Positions 1-7,061 of a DNA stretch of 59,407 nucleotides are shown in pieces; position 1 is the first letter of the stretch, and each line of letters starts with the position of its first letter. The notes beneath the pieces are model-generated. The model ran no database searches, was not told the origin of the DNA, and saw only the letters and a list, made by a program, of their open reading frames with translations. This stretch comes from Oscillospiraceae bacterium (lineage in GTDB: Bacteria; Bacillota; Clostridia; Oscillospirales; Ruminococcaceae). The translations under genes and the position numbers were made by a program. Where the stretch lies: positions 1 to 59,407 of the forward strand of contig WRKM01000022.1 in the NCBI GenBank assembly GCA_009778065.1, in the 5' to 3' direction.

Positions 1-207
1 GCCGCCGATTCTCTGAACTTCCCGAACCGTGTGTCCTGCCACTCCCTGCGTAAGACTTTCGGCTACCATGCCTGGAAAAACGGCGCGTCGCCTGCGGTCA
101 TCATGGAGATTTATAACCATTCGTCCCCTGACGTCACCCGTAGGTATTTGGGCGTGACACAAGACGATAAGGACTTCGTATATTTAGGGCTTCGACTCAT
201 TTCTTAA
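1..207 (+). CDS. Tyrosine recombinase/integrase, C-terminal fragment cut by the window edge
   Basis: The first 68 codons in frame 1 read as the catalytic C-terminus of a phage or ICE integrase. Visible motifs are HSLRKTF (the H-x-x-R pair), then NHSS and the RRYLGV segment that contains the nucleophilic Tyr. The protein would cut and rejoin DNA at attachment sites of an integrative element lying to the left of the window. The 5' end is missing. No tRNA or obvious attachment site follows the stop within 50 bases, so this edge of the element cannot be placed. Whether the next genes belong to the element is unknown. Confidence 0.88.
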   Translation, partial: AADSLNFPNRVSCHSLRKTFGYHAWKNGASPAVIMEIYNHSSPDVTRRYLGVTQDDKDFVYLGLRLIS

Positions 208-259
208 ATTATAACATAAAATTTTCGGAAAAACTCTTGCTTTTTCTCCTTATTTTTTG

Positions 260-288
260 TTGACTTTCCTTGTTTTTTGTTGTATACT
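260..288 (+). promoter_or_regulatory. Sigma-A promoter of the response regulator gene
   Basis: TTGACT (260-265), a 17-base spacer and TATACT (283-288). It lies 31 bases before the ATG at 320 and falls outside the integrase gene, so the regulator has its own promoter. Confidence 0.8.
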
Positions 289-319
289 GTAGGTGAGCGA
301 TATTTCGGGAGGACAAAAA

Positions 320-1150
320 ATGAGTGCGAAAGAAAAAAATTTTAAGATTTTGTTGGTCGAGGATGACATAAATGAATGTAAAGCAATTGCTCAATATGCC
401 GATAAGGTAGGCGGGGTGCGGATTGTAGACATTACAAATAATATTGAGCGCGCTTTAACGGTTGTTGTAGATTGTATGCCCGACGCCATAATTCTTGATA
501 TAGAGCTACACAGAGGTCATGGAAATGGTCTGCTCTTCATGGAAAAGCTAAATAATAAAACCGAAATCGTATTCCGACCGTATATCTTAGTGACGACTAA
601 TAACTCAAGCCAAATAACCCACGACTACGCAAGAGGCGTGGGGGCTGACTTCATTATGTCGAAGTACCAGGAGGATTACAGTGCTGAAAGCGTTATTGAC
701 TTCCTGCTGTCAATGCGGGGCATGATTCTGTTCAGAAAGCGCAAGCAGGGACTTGGCGGCTTTATGCCGTCTGCGCAAGATGAAAAGAGAGAACGAATCA
801 AGCGGATGACCAGACGTCTCCACTCCGAGTTCGACCTTATAGGAATCAGCCACAAAATCCTCGGCAGGAAGTATTTGGTCGACGCCGTTTTAATTACAGC
901 AGAAAATCATAGGATTCATGCGGGTAAAGAGGTTGCCACATTATATAAAAAGACTGTTCAGAGCTGTGACAGGGCGATGACCTTTGCTATTAACTCCACA
1001 TGGAAGACCACCGATATTGAGGATTTACGCAAGCATTATACGGCGAAAATCAGCGCGGAGAACGGTTCGCCTACGCTGAGTGAATTTTTACATTACTATG
1101 CCGAAAGGGTTAGGGAGAATGAGGATTATGATGATGATGATGAAATCTGA
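320..1150 (+). CDS. Response regulator with Spo0A-like DNA-binding output domain
   Basis: A 276-residue two-component regulator. Residues 8-125 form a receiver domain with the acidic pair D15/D16, phospho-acceptor D60 in IILDIEL, the switch Thr in LVTTN and a conserved Lys near 117. The C-terminal part (about 160-265) resembles the Spo0A effector: a helical region ending in CDRAMTFAINSTW and SPTLSEFLHYYAERVR, matching the Spo0A segments that contain VERAIRHAIEVAW and PTNSEFIAMVADKLR. The acidic tail DDDDEI is unusual. ATG at 320 is chosen over GTG at 293 because GGGAGG sits 7 bases before it. An AgrC-like kinase follows 220 bases downstream and is its likely partner. It is not Spo0A itself, judging from the context and the divergent output domain. 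Confidence 0.85.
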   Translation: MSAKEKNFKILLVEDDINECKAIAQYADKVGGVRIVDITNNIERALTVVVDCMPDAIILDIELHRGHGNGLLFMEKLNNKTEIVFRPYILVTTNNSSQITHDYARGVGADFIMSKYQEDYSAESVIDFLLSMRGMILFRKRKQGLGGFMPSAQDEKRERIKRMTRRLHSEFDLIGISHKILGRKYLVDAVLITAENHRIHAGKEVATLYKKTVQSCDRAMTFAINSTWKTTDIEDLRKHYTAKISAENGSPTLSEFLHYYAERVRENEDYDDDDEI

Positions 1151-1159
1151 GATTAAAAT

Positions 1160-1207
1160 AAATCACCGCCTTTCTCACGAAAAGCGGTGATTTTACTGAT
1201 TTTTTTG
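1160..1207. terminator. Bidirectional Rho-independent terminator
   Basis: A 10-bp perfect stem (1160-1169 with 1184-1193) is followed by a T-rich run on the plus strand and by TATTTTAATC on the minus strand. It separates the regulator gene from the convergent 15-codon peptide gene. Confidence 0.8.
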
Positions 1208-1208
1208 T

Positions 1209-1256
1209 TTATTTAGCAAGAAAAGCGCCGAAAAAGTTTAAGAAACCCTGCCACAT
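1209..1256 (-). CDS. 15-residue hydrophobic peptide (signal peptide or small toxin candidate)
   Basis: On the minus strand AAGGAGG (1266-1272) sits 9 bases before an ATG that opens a 15-codon frame: MWQGFLNFFGAFLAK, then TAA. The ribosome site is as strong as any in the window, which is why this short frame is called. The peptide is aromatic and hydrophobic with a single Lys at the end and no Cys, so it is not a classical AgrD thiolactone precursor. It has no leader. It sits between an AgrC-like kinase (divergent) and a regulator gene (convergent, shared terminator). It could be a secreted signal, a phenol-soluble-modulin-like peptide, or a type I toxin. Its ribosome site overlaps an inverted repeat (1269-1302). 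No clear promoter was found. Confidence 0.6.
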   Translation of the reverse strand: MWQGFLNFFGAFLAK

Positions 1257-1268
1257 AATTTACGTCCT

Positions 1269-1302
1269 CCTTAAAATATTAATCTATATATGTATTTTAA
1301 GG
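1269..1302. repeat. Inverted repeat overlapping the peptide gene ribosome site
   Basis: CCTTAAAATA (1269-1278) and TATTTTAAGG (1293-1302) are perfect 10-bp arms around a 14-base loop. In a minus-strand transcript the 3' arm supplies the AAGG of the AAGGAGG ribosome site, so folding would hide it. As DNA it could be an operator between the divergent peptide and kinase genes. Confidence 0.6.
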
Positions 1303-1369
1303 TTATTACGAATTAAAATATATTGAAATTTGTTGTATTTTTTTGTTGTTTTTTAGGCGAGGAGATGAA

Positions 1370-2776
1370 ATGATAGTTACTTTTATTGGATACTATATTG
1401 TTGTTTTTTGGCTACTTTTCATATATGTAAAAATAATGAAAATTAAGCCGACATTTATGACCATCGTTGTACAAATGCTATACTCCGTTACTTTAGTTGC
1501 GCTGATAATTCTAATACAGCCGATAATACCTGAGTCGATAACCTTTGTTATAATCGTGTTTTCATGTATTTTTAACAAAGTAATTTCAAAAGCTGAATGG
1601 GGTATCGTAATAGTTGCTACAGTTATTTCTTGCGGCATTAGCAACGTCCTTAATATTTTATCAGGAATATTATGTTCTCTTATCTTTGGATTCATTTTCG
1701 GTCCGGATAAAGTAAATGTTAATAATAAGACAATGTTTTTACTTTTCGTATTTACATTCTTTTTTATGGGAGCATTTGTAATCGGACTATTCAAAATAAA
1801 AAGATTTAAAAGCGGATTTCCGTTTTTGCATGAAAGAAATACAAACTTCATCGGAGCTTTAATAGCTTTAATTATTGCTTTTTACTATACTATAATCAGT
1901 CTTTCGGCTGACAGGTTAGATGGAGAATTGAATATAGCTTCATGGTTAGCGGTATTGGGAATCATAGTTTGTGCGATTTTGATAATAGTATGGTGGCGGA
2001 CAGGTATAACTAAAAAATACAGAGACTATCTTTTTTCACAGGAGATTGAAGAATTGAAGGGCATTATTGCCGAAAAAGAAGCGCGTATCGTTGAAATCGA
2101 AAAAAGCAACAACTACTTGTCGAGGCAAATACATAGCGACAATAAACTGATTTCTTCGCTTTTGAGTATGGTAAGGAGAATGAGCGAAGAGTATTCTCCG
2201 GAATTAGCCGCTGATGTACTTTCAGAATTGAATCGTATTTCCGCCCAACGCAAGGACGCATTACATAAATATTATAAGGAAGCTAAAAAACTGCCGCCCA
2301 CGAGCGTTATTTCATTAGATACAACTCTTGATTACATGAAACAAAAAGCCTATGAAAATAACATCGAATTTGATGTAATCGTTACGGGAAATATTAAGAA
2401 GATGATTAAGGAAAAAATCGAGGAAGAGCGACTCCGCTTAATTACAGCCGATTTGCTTGAAAATGCGATTATTGCGGTAAAGCCTTGTAAAACCCGAAAA
2501 ATCCTGTTCGCTATAGGAATTTTTGAAGGCTTTTATGAAATACGGGCGGATGATAGCGGTGTTGATTTCGAGCCGGAAACGCTCCGTGATTTAGGGAAAA
2601 AACAAACCACTACTCATGAAAATGAGGGTGGCAGCGGGATTGGTATGATGGAGATTTTCGATGTTATGAGGGAGACGGGGGCGAGTTTGGAGATTAAACG
2701 GTTATCCGAATGCGGATTTACTAAGCGTGTCGCTCTTAAATTTGACGGAGCGGGTGAGTTTCGGGATAAAATTTAA
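1370..2776 (+). CDS. AgrC-like GHKL-family sensor histidine kinase
   Basis: A 468-residue membrane kinase. The first ~215 residues hold about seven hydrophobic segments, as in peptide-sensing AgrC/ComD-type receptors. A coiled coil (about 220-255) leads to a dimerisation segment with a candidate phospho-His in RQIHSDNK. The ATPase domain shows ADLLENAIIAV (N box), DDSGVDFEP and GGSGIGMMEI (G boxes). ATG at 1370 is chosen because AGGAG lies 5 bases upstream; the longer frame starts with a TTG that lacks a ribosome site. The neighbouring regulator is its likely partner and the 15-residue peptide gene upstream on the other strand is a possible ligand; both are inferences. Confidence 0.87.
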   Translation: MIVTFIGYYIVVFWLLFIYVKIMKIKPTFMTIVVQMLYSVTLVALIILIQPIIPESITFVIIVFSCIFNKVISKAEWGIVIVATVISCGISNVLNILSGILCSLIFGFIFGPDKVNVNNKTMFLLFVFTFFFMGAFVIGLFKIKRFKSGFPFLHERNTNFIGALIALIIAFYYTIISLSADRLDGELNIASWLAVLGIIVCAILIIVWWRTGITKKYRDYLFSQEIEELKGIIAEKEARIVEIEKSNNYLSRQIHSDNKLISSLLSMVRRMSEEYSPELAADVLSELNRISAQRKDALHKYYKEAKKLPPTSVISLDTTLDYMKQKAYENNIEFDVIVTGNIKKMIKEKIEEERLRLITADLLENAIIAVKPCKTRKILFAIGIFEGFYEIRADDSGVDFEPETLRDLGKKQTTTHENEGGSGIGMMEIFDVMRETGASLEIKRLSECGFTKRVALKFDGAGEFRDKI

Positions 2777-2806
2777 AGGTTGCCGTAAAACAACACGGCA
2801 ACCTTT
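2775..2806. terminator. Rho-independent terminator, probably bidirectional
   Basis: AAAGGTTGCCGT and its perfect complement form a 12-bp stem with an 8-base loop directly at the kinase stop codon. It can also end the minus-strand GH11 transcript. Confidence 0.8.
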
Positions 2807-2822
2807 CATATTTTCTTTAATT

Positions 2823-2930
2823 ATTGTCAATTGTCAATTATTCGTCAATTGTCCATTGTCAATTGTCAATTGTTCGTCAATTGTCCATTGTCAATTGTCA
2901 ATTGTCAATTGTTCGTCAATTGTCCGTCAC
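2823..2930. repeat. Degenerate heptamer tandem repeats (GTCAATT family)
   Basis: The region is built from the 7-bp unit GTCAATT and single-base variants, arranged in a higher-order pattern in which blocks that begin GTCAATTGTCC and end GTTC recur. On the minus strand the unit is AATTGAC, i.e. permuted TTGACAA. It lies between the two convergent transcripts (kinase and GH11). A three-copy relative (TTGACAG) occurs at 43781. No coding role is seen. Confidence 0.85.
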
Positions 2931-3886
2931 CCGCCGACGACAAGCTTTAATATAGCTAAAGCATCGCTTAAATCAACCTTACCGTCTTCGTTGACATCGT
3001 ATTTTTCTGTCTGTTCTGCCGTCAGTGTCAGTGCGCCGGAAGTGCTTTTTAAAATATTCAGCGCGTCAGTAGTGGTGAATCCCGAAGGTGAAGGGCTTGG
3101 CGCGGGTTCCGGTGTAGGGTCGGGCGTGGGGGTAGGCGCGGGTGTTGAATCGGTTTTCGTACCGTAAACCTCATCCCCTATTGTGATAACGTGACTGGTG
3201 ACAGAGCCGTTCCCGCTGGTATTGTAGCCCTCAATACAAAGCATGACCTCATATAAAACCCCGCTCATATCCATGCCGAGTTCTTCCCATGCTTTAAAAT
3301 GCTCATGAACCGAGATTGTGCCGCTTGTACGGTTGTCCCTGCGGATGCTCCAGTATTGGTCAAAAGTGGTATTGTTACCTTCTATAGAGGGCTTATTAAC
3401 CCTTTTCGTGACCCATACATCATAAATTCCGCCGTCAACCGTTATGCTGCCCATACTTGTCCCACTTGAACCGGGGTTATAGCTTCCCCTGCTTTCAACT
3501 ATATAGAATTCAACTAATGGTTTTTGAGTCCACCCGTATACGCAGAGATAGGATGCACCGCCCCTTAAAATATTGTGCGTTGCAACGTAATCAATAGTAA
3601 TATCACCGTATTCTTCATATGTCGTTGTACTGCCGAGTCTTTTGCCCATACGGAACAGAATGTTGAGTGTGTTTTCCCATACACCCGTAAACGTGCCTCC
3701 GCCTGTCAAAGCCATGGTCGCGCCGTCATTTCTGCGTTCAGACCAAAACTCCCAGTCAAAGCCGTCATACGTAGAGCGTGCGTTACCTGTGATATTGCTG
3801 ACATCCCGTGCCGATGCAGGCACCGCGAGAACAAGCGCGAACGTGAACATTAAAACCAAAGTAAAAGAAAGAATGCGTTTTTTCAT
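2927..3886 (-). CDS. Secreted GH11 endo-xylanase with dockerin-like tail
   Basis: A 319-residue secreted enzyme. Signal peptide about 1-26 ending PASA. The GH11 fold (about 40-235) shows the family landmarks YLCVYGWTQKPLVEFYIVES with nucleophile E126, DGGIYDVWVTKRVNKPSI, QYWSIRRDNRTSGT and acid/base E219 in CIEGYNTSG. It should cut xylan to xylo-oligosaccharides. A Pro/Thr/Ser linker (about 247-268) leads to a C-terminal dockerin-like module with a single EF-hand loop, DVNEDGKVD. GGAGG 8 bases upstream supports the ATG at 3886. It follows the GH5 gene by 39 bases on the same strand and ends in the heptamer repeats. Confidence 0.93.
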   Translation of the reverse strand: MKKRILSFTLVLMFTFALVLAVPASARDVSNITGNARSTYDGFDWEFWSERRNDGATMALTGGGTFTGVWENTLNILFRMGKRLGSTTTYEEYGDITIDYVATHNILRGGASYLCVYGWTQKPLVEFYIVESRGSYNPGSSGTSMGSITVDGGIYDVWVTKRVNKPSIEGNNTTFDQYWSIRRDNRTSGTISVHEHFKAWEELGMDMSGVLYEVMLCIEGYNTSGNGSVTSHVITIGDEVYGTKTDSTPAPTPTPDPTPEPAPSPSPSGFTTTDALNILKSTSGALTLTAEQTEKYDVNEDGKVDLSDALAILKLVVGG

Positions 3887-3925
3887 GTTTAGAACCTCCA
3901 ATTATTTTCTGTTTTTGCCTTTGCT

Positions 3926-5173
3926 TTAACTGCCCTCGGCTACGATTTTAAGAATCATAAGTGCGTCGGCAGTATCTACCTTTCCATCGCCGTTTGTGTC
4001 ATAATTTGCGAACTGCTCCGCAGTCAGCGTGAGTGAACCGACCACGCTTTTTAAAATATTAAGCGCGTCTGTGGTGGTGAGTTTTTCCGAATCGGATTTC
4101 TTTTCGTATGCCGCTAAGTAGGCGTTTAATAACGATTCGTTTTTCCATTCTCTCGTCTTACGGTCAAACAACTGATGCGGCGACGGACTTCCCGTAAACC
4201 AAAAGGATGGTACACCCATGTCTGCTAATCTGCCGAAGTGTGACTTTGTATAGCTCTCAAGGTCTGAAATCCGCTTACGGGCAATCGAACCCGGAGCGTC
4301 TTCCTTATTGACGACTCCGACCCCTTTATCAAGCCATGCCTGTATAAGCGGGATAGTGTCGTCATTTATGAAAGCATCATATCCGAAAACGCCGAGTACA
4401 ATATACGGGTCGTTTTCGGGTACGCTCATATACGGAAGTGCATCGGGATGCGCTCCCGGCACGCAGAGCATGACAACGCGCCTGTCGTTGTTTCCGCCGC
4501 TTGCGCGTATAATACTCAGTATGTCTGCGTTGAGCTTGTTGACGGTTTCCCGCAATGTGCGGTCTACTTGCCCGTTTTCATCGTTAATCCACTTATCGTC
4601 ATCCGCGCCGTAATGGTCTTTTATATTCGGCTCGTTCATAATCTCAAAGATTAATGTTTCGGGGTAGTTCTTAAATTGCTCGGCGACCTGCGTCCAAATA
4701 TTGCTTAAATGCTTTTTTGCATCTTCATATTTACCATCGCGAATCATATAGTATAGCTCTTCTTCATGATGTGTGTTTATTATGACGTTTAATCCCGCAT
4801 CCAAAGACCAATCGACAAGCTGTTTTATTCTGTCTGACCATTGCTTGCTGATTTTACCTTCGGCGTCTATGTGGGGAGTCCAGGTCACACACAGGCGATA
4901 GCTGTCAAAGCCCCTATCCGCCGCGGCTTGAAGATGCCGTCTTTCAATTCGCGGCTGACCCCAACAGGTTTCGGTGTCCTGCGGATTCCAGCCCGTATCC
5001 CAGGGCCAGGCACGCGCCTCCGTAGTGTTACCAAAAGTAATGCCCGCGCCGAGCCTTTGCGTCATATCCCATCCGGTTACAGGCGTAAAGGTACTTGCCG
5101 AGGCGGACATTGCCGAAACGAGCGTGAAAACAAACGCTATCGTCAAGATAGAAGAAAAAATGCGTTTTATCAT
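3926..5173 (-). CDS. Secreted GH5 endoglucanase-type enzyme with dockerin-like tail
   Basis: 415 residues. Signal peptide about 1-26. The GH5 barrel (about 30-345) carries FDSYRLCVTW, NTHHEEE, the acid/base motif FEIMNEPN (E181) and FWFTGSP. The expected nucleophile lies in VVNKEDAPG (E291), where many family members read GEFG, so this strand is divergent. Likely substrate is cellulose or another beta-glucan. The C-terminus (about 365-413) is a dockerin-like module with one Ca-binding loop (DTNGDGKVD), similar to the tail of the downstream GH11 enzyme. AGGAGG lies 9 bases before the ATG. It follows pilT by 37 bases with no terminator between, so all three may be co-transcribed. Confidence 0.9.
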   Translation of the reverse strand: MIKRIFSSILTIAFVFTLVSAMSASASTFTPVTGWDMTQRLGAGITFGNTTEARAWPWDTGWNPQDTETCWGQPRIERRHLQAAADRGFDSYRLCVTWTPHIDAEGKISKQWSDRIKQLVDWSLDAGLNVIINTHHEEELYYMIRDGKYEDAKKHLSNIWTQVAEQFKNYPETLIFEIMNEPNIKDHYGADDDKWINDENGQVDRTLRETVNKLNADILSIIRASGGNNDRRVVMLCVPGAHPDALPYMSVPENDPYIVLGVFGYDAFINDDTIPLIQAWLDKGVGVVNKEDAPGSIARKRISDLESYTKSHFGRLADMGVPSFWFTGSPSPHQLFDRKTREWKNESLLNAYLAAYEKKSDSEKLTTTDALNILKSVVGSLTLTAEQFANYDTNGDGKVDTADALMILKIVAEGS

Positions 5174-5210
5174 TTAAAAATTCCTCCGAGTATTGTTATC
5201 CTCGCGTTGT

Positions 5211-6257
5211 TTAGATTTTTGCACCCATTTCAACCCTGTCAGTCGCGTAGAAGAGAGCGACCTCTCTCGATATAAGCCCCCGTCTGTAATAGTCTGTTAT
5301 TACATCGTCCATAAGGCTCATGCCCATATTTTTACCCTGCTGCATAATTGTTTCAAGCTGATGGCACTTATTTGAGCGAATCATATTTTTACAGGCATCT
5401 GTTCCGAGTAATATTTCGAGTGCGGCGATTCGCCCCGACCCATCCTTTAAAGGCATGAGTGCCTGGCTTATAACACATTCTAAAATCTGAGAAAGCTGAA
5501 CTAACATCTGCTGTTGAATGTTATGAGGGCAAGCGTCTATAATACGGTTGACGGCGTGTATCGCCCCTCTTGTATGCAGGGTCGCCATAACTAAGTGTCC
5601 TGTTTCTGCCGCCGTGACCGCAAGCTGCATGGTCTCATAATCGCGCATCTCGCCGACGAAGATAACATCGGGGTCCTCGCGGAGCGCGCTTCGGAGTGCG
5701 GGGCTGAAGCCCTTTACGTCTCTGCCGATTTCACGCTGATGTATGGTCGCCATTTTCTGCTGATAGCGATATTCCACAGGGTCTTCAATTGTGATGATGT
5801 GGCAGGGGCGTGTCGCATTAACAAAATCAAGTATAATCGACATCGTAGTAGTTTTACCGCTCCCCGAAACACCCGTCACGAGAATTAAGCCGCTCCTCTT
5901 TTTGGATAAATCCTTTAAAACAGGCGGTAGCTTTAAATCCTCCATTGAAGGGATTACGCTGTTCAGCAGGCGTATCGCACATGAGAGCTTACCCATCTGG
6001 CGAAACACGTTACAGCGTTGTCTCGCTCCTGTTTTAAGTTCAAAAACGAAGTCCACGTCTTCTCCGGCATTGAACCGCTCCTCCTGGTCTGCATTAAGCA
6101 GTTGAATAATCATACGGTTCGTTACCTGGATATTGCTGAGTTCCTCTATCTTTTTCAGGTCTCCGTTTATACGGAATACCGGCTCCGTACCTACCGATAA
6201 ATGTATATCCGAGGCGTGTCTCTCCCTTGCGGCGATTATAAAATCTTCAAAAGTCAT
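5211..6257 (-). CDS. pilT: PilT-type pilus retraction ATPase
   Basis: 348 residues, the usual PilT length. Visible are the N-terminal ASDIHLSVG motif, Walker A GVSGSGKTTT, the Asp-box DPVEY, Walker B DVIFVGEMRD and the His-box HLVMATLHT. PilT is a hexameric cytoplasmic motor that disassembles type IV pili. No pilin, pilB, pilC or pilM-Q genes are present here. It stands between cobU and the GH5/GH11 genes. In cellulolytic ruminococci type IV pilin-like proteins are linked to fibre adhesion, so co-expression with secreted polysaccharidases is plausible. Start ATG 6257 has an AAAGGA about 10 bases upstream. Confidence 0.93.
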   Translation of the reverse strand: MTFEDFIIAARERHASDIHLSVGTEPVFRINGDLKKIEELSNIQVTNRMIIQLLNADQEERFNAGEDVDFVFELKTGARQRCNVFRQMGKLSCAIRLLNSVIPSMEDLKLPPVLKDLSKKRSGLILVTGVSGSGKTTTMSIILDFVNATRPCHIITIEDPVEYRYQQKMATIHQREIGRDVKGFSPALRSALREDPDVIFVGEMRDYETMQLAVTAAETGHLVMATLHTRGAIHAVNRIIDACPHNIQQQMLVQLSQILECVISQALMPLKDGSGRIAALEILLGTDACKNMIRSNKCHQLETIMQQGKNMGMSLMDDVITDYYRRGLISREVALFYATDRVEMGAKI

Positions 6258-6337
6258 AAGTAATAATTCCTTTCTCGTAAGTATTTGGTTAATGAAACTT
6301 TTTAAAGAACCGAGGGCTATGCCCGGCGGCTCGCCGA

Positions 6338-6883
6338 TTAACCTTTTATTTTAAAGGTTATTCCGCTCGCCGAGAGATAAACCTCATTGCAGGCGTTTGC
6401 TATGCGCTGATTTACGTTTCCGAGTATCTCTCTGAACCATCGCCTGTCTTCTTCTGCGGGGATGGGGCAAAATCCGAGTTCGGTCGAGATAATCACAAGG
6501 TTTCCGTTTGAGTCTCTCACGCTTTCCATTAAAGCGGTAATATCGTCTATTGCCTGTTGCTCTATGCTTTTTTGCATATTTGCGTCCATGACGGAAACAT
6601 TTGGGCATTTTTCCGCAACTATAAGATTAACATACGCGCCTAAGTTATCAAGAATAGAAAACTTGCGTCCTCTTGCCATGTCAGCCAAATCTCTCGCAGA
6701 CGGTCTTATCTCCCAATCAATTCCGCGTTGCTTACAGTTATAATCAATTCGTCTTGCGGTATCACGGTCAAGCTCGTCTGCTATAACCATATACAGAACA
6801 TCGTCACATGCTACGAAATTTGTCACTGCCCAGCGCGACTTCCCGCTTGTCGTTCCGCCTGTGATAAAAGATATTTTCGCCAT
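6338..6883 (-). CDS. cobU: CobU/CobP adenosylcobinamide kinase / guanylyltransferase
   Basis: 181 residues, the normal CobU size. The P-loop FITGGTTSGKS is at the N-terminus; ILDNLGAYVNLI and the C-terminal VNQRIANACNEVYLSASGI match the family. The enzyme phosphorylates adenosylcobinamide and adds GMP, a late step in cobalamin assembly or salvage. No other cobalamin gene or riboswitch is visible nearby. It is the first gene of the minus-strand series cobU-pilT-GH5-GH11, driven by a promoter at 6937-6965. Why a cobalamin gene heads this series is not clear. Confidence 0.92.
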   Translation of the reverse strand: MAKISFITGGTTSGKSRWAVTNFVACDDVLYMVIADELDRDTARRIDYNCKQRGIDWEIRPSARDLADMARGRKFSILDNLGAYVNLIVAEKCPNVSVMDANMQKSIEQQAIDDITALMESVRDSNGNLVIISTELGFCPIPAEEDRRWFREILGNVNQRIANACNEVYLSASGITFKIKG

Positions 6884-6936
6884 TCGCTACCCGTTCCTTT
6901 CCATGCTGAATTTCCTCATAGGGGTACTTACAGACA

Positions 6937-6965
6937 AGTATAACATAAATTTGTTGACAAGTCAA
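6937..6965 (-). promoter_or_regulatory. Promoter of cobU (divergent pair)
   Basis: Minus strand TTGACT (6965-6960), 17-base spacer, TATACT (6942-6937). Its -35 box shares the palindrome TTGACAAGTCAA (6954-6965) with the glgA promoter. Confidence 0.82.
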
Positions 6966-6983
6966 TAAGAAATATGTTAAACT
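6954..6983 (+). promoter_or_regulatory. Promoter of glgA (divergent pair)
   Basis: TTGACA (6954-6959) and TAAACT (6978-6983) with an 18-base spacer and a TG extension (TGTTAAACT). The -35 box overlaps that of the cobU promoter, so the two polymerases should compete. Confidence 0.72.
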
Positions 6984-7061
6984 ATAGACAGTAAATATTT
7001 TAACCCCCTCGCCGAGTGCGCGGGAGTTAAAAAGTGCTTTAGTGAGGGGGTACTTTAAAAA

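Noticed and set aside
293-319. Upstream GTG start for the response regulator
   Set aside because: It lies only 5 bases after the -10 box and lacks a ribosome site, while ATG 320 has GGGAGG at proper spacing.
2823-2930. Possible CRISPR array
   Set aside because: The repeat period is 7 bases, with no unique spacers of 30-40 bases and no cas genes.
2727-3167. Plus-strand frame through the heptamer repeats
   Set aside because: It reads through a terminator and low-complexity repeats and lies opposite the GH11 gene, so it is a shadow frame.
4841-5275. Plus-strand frames opposite the GH5 and pilT genes
   Set aside because: These are antisense shadows of well-supported genes with no ribosome sites or family features.
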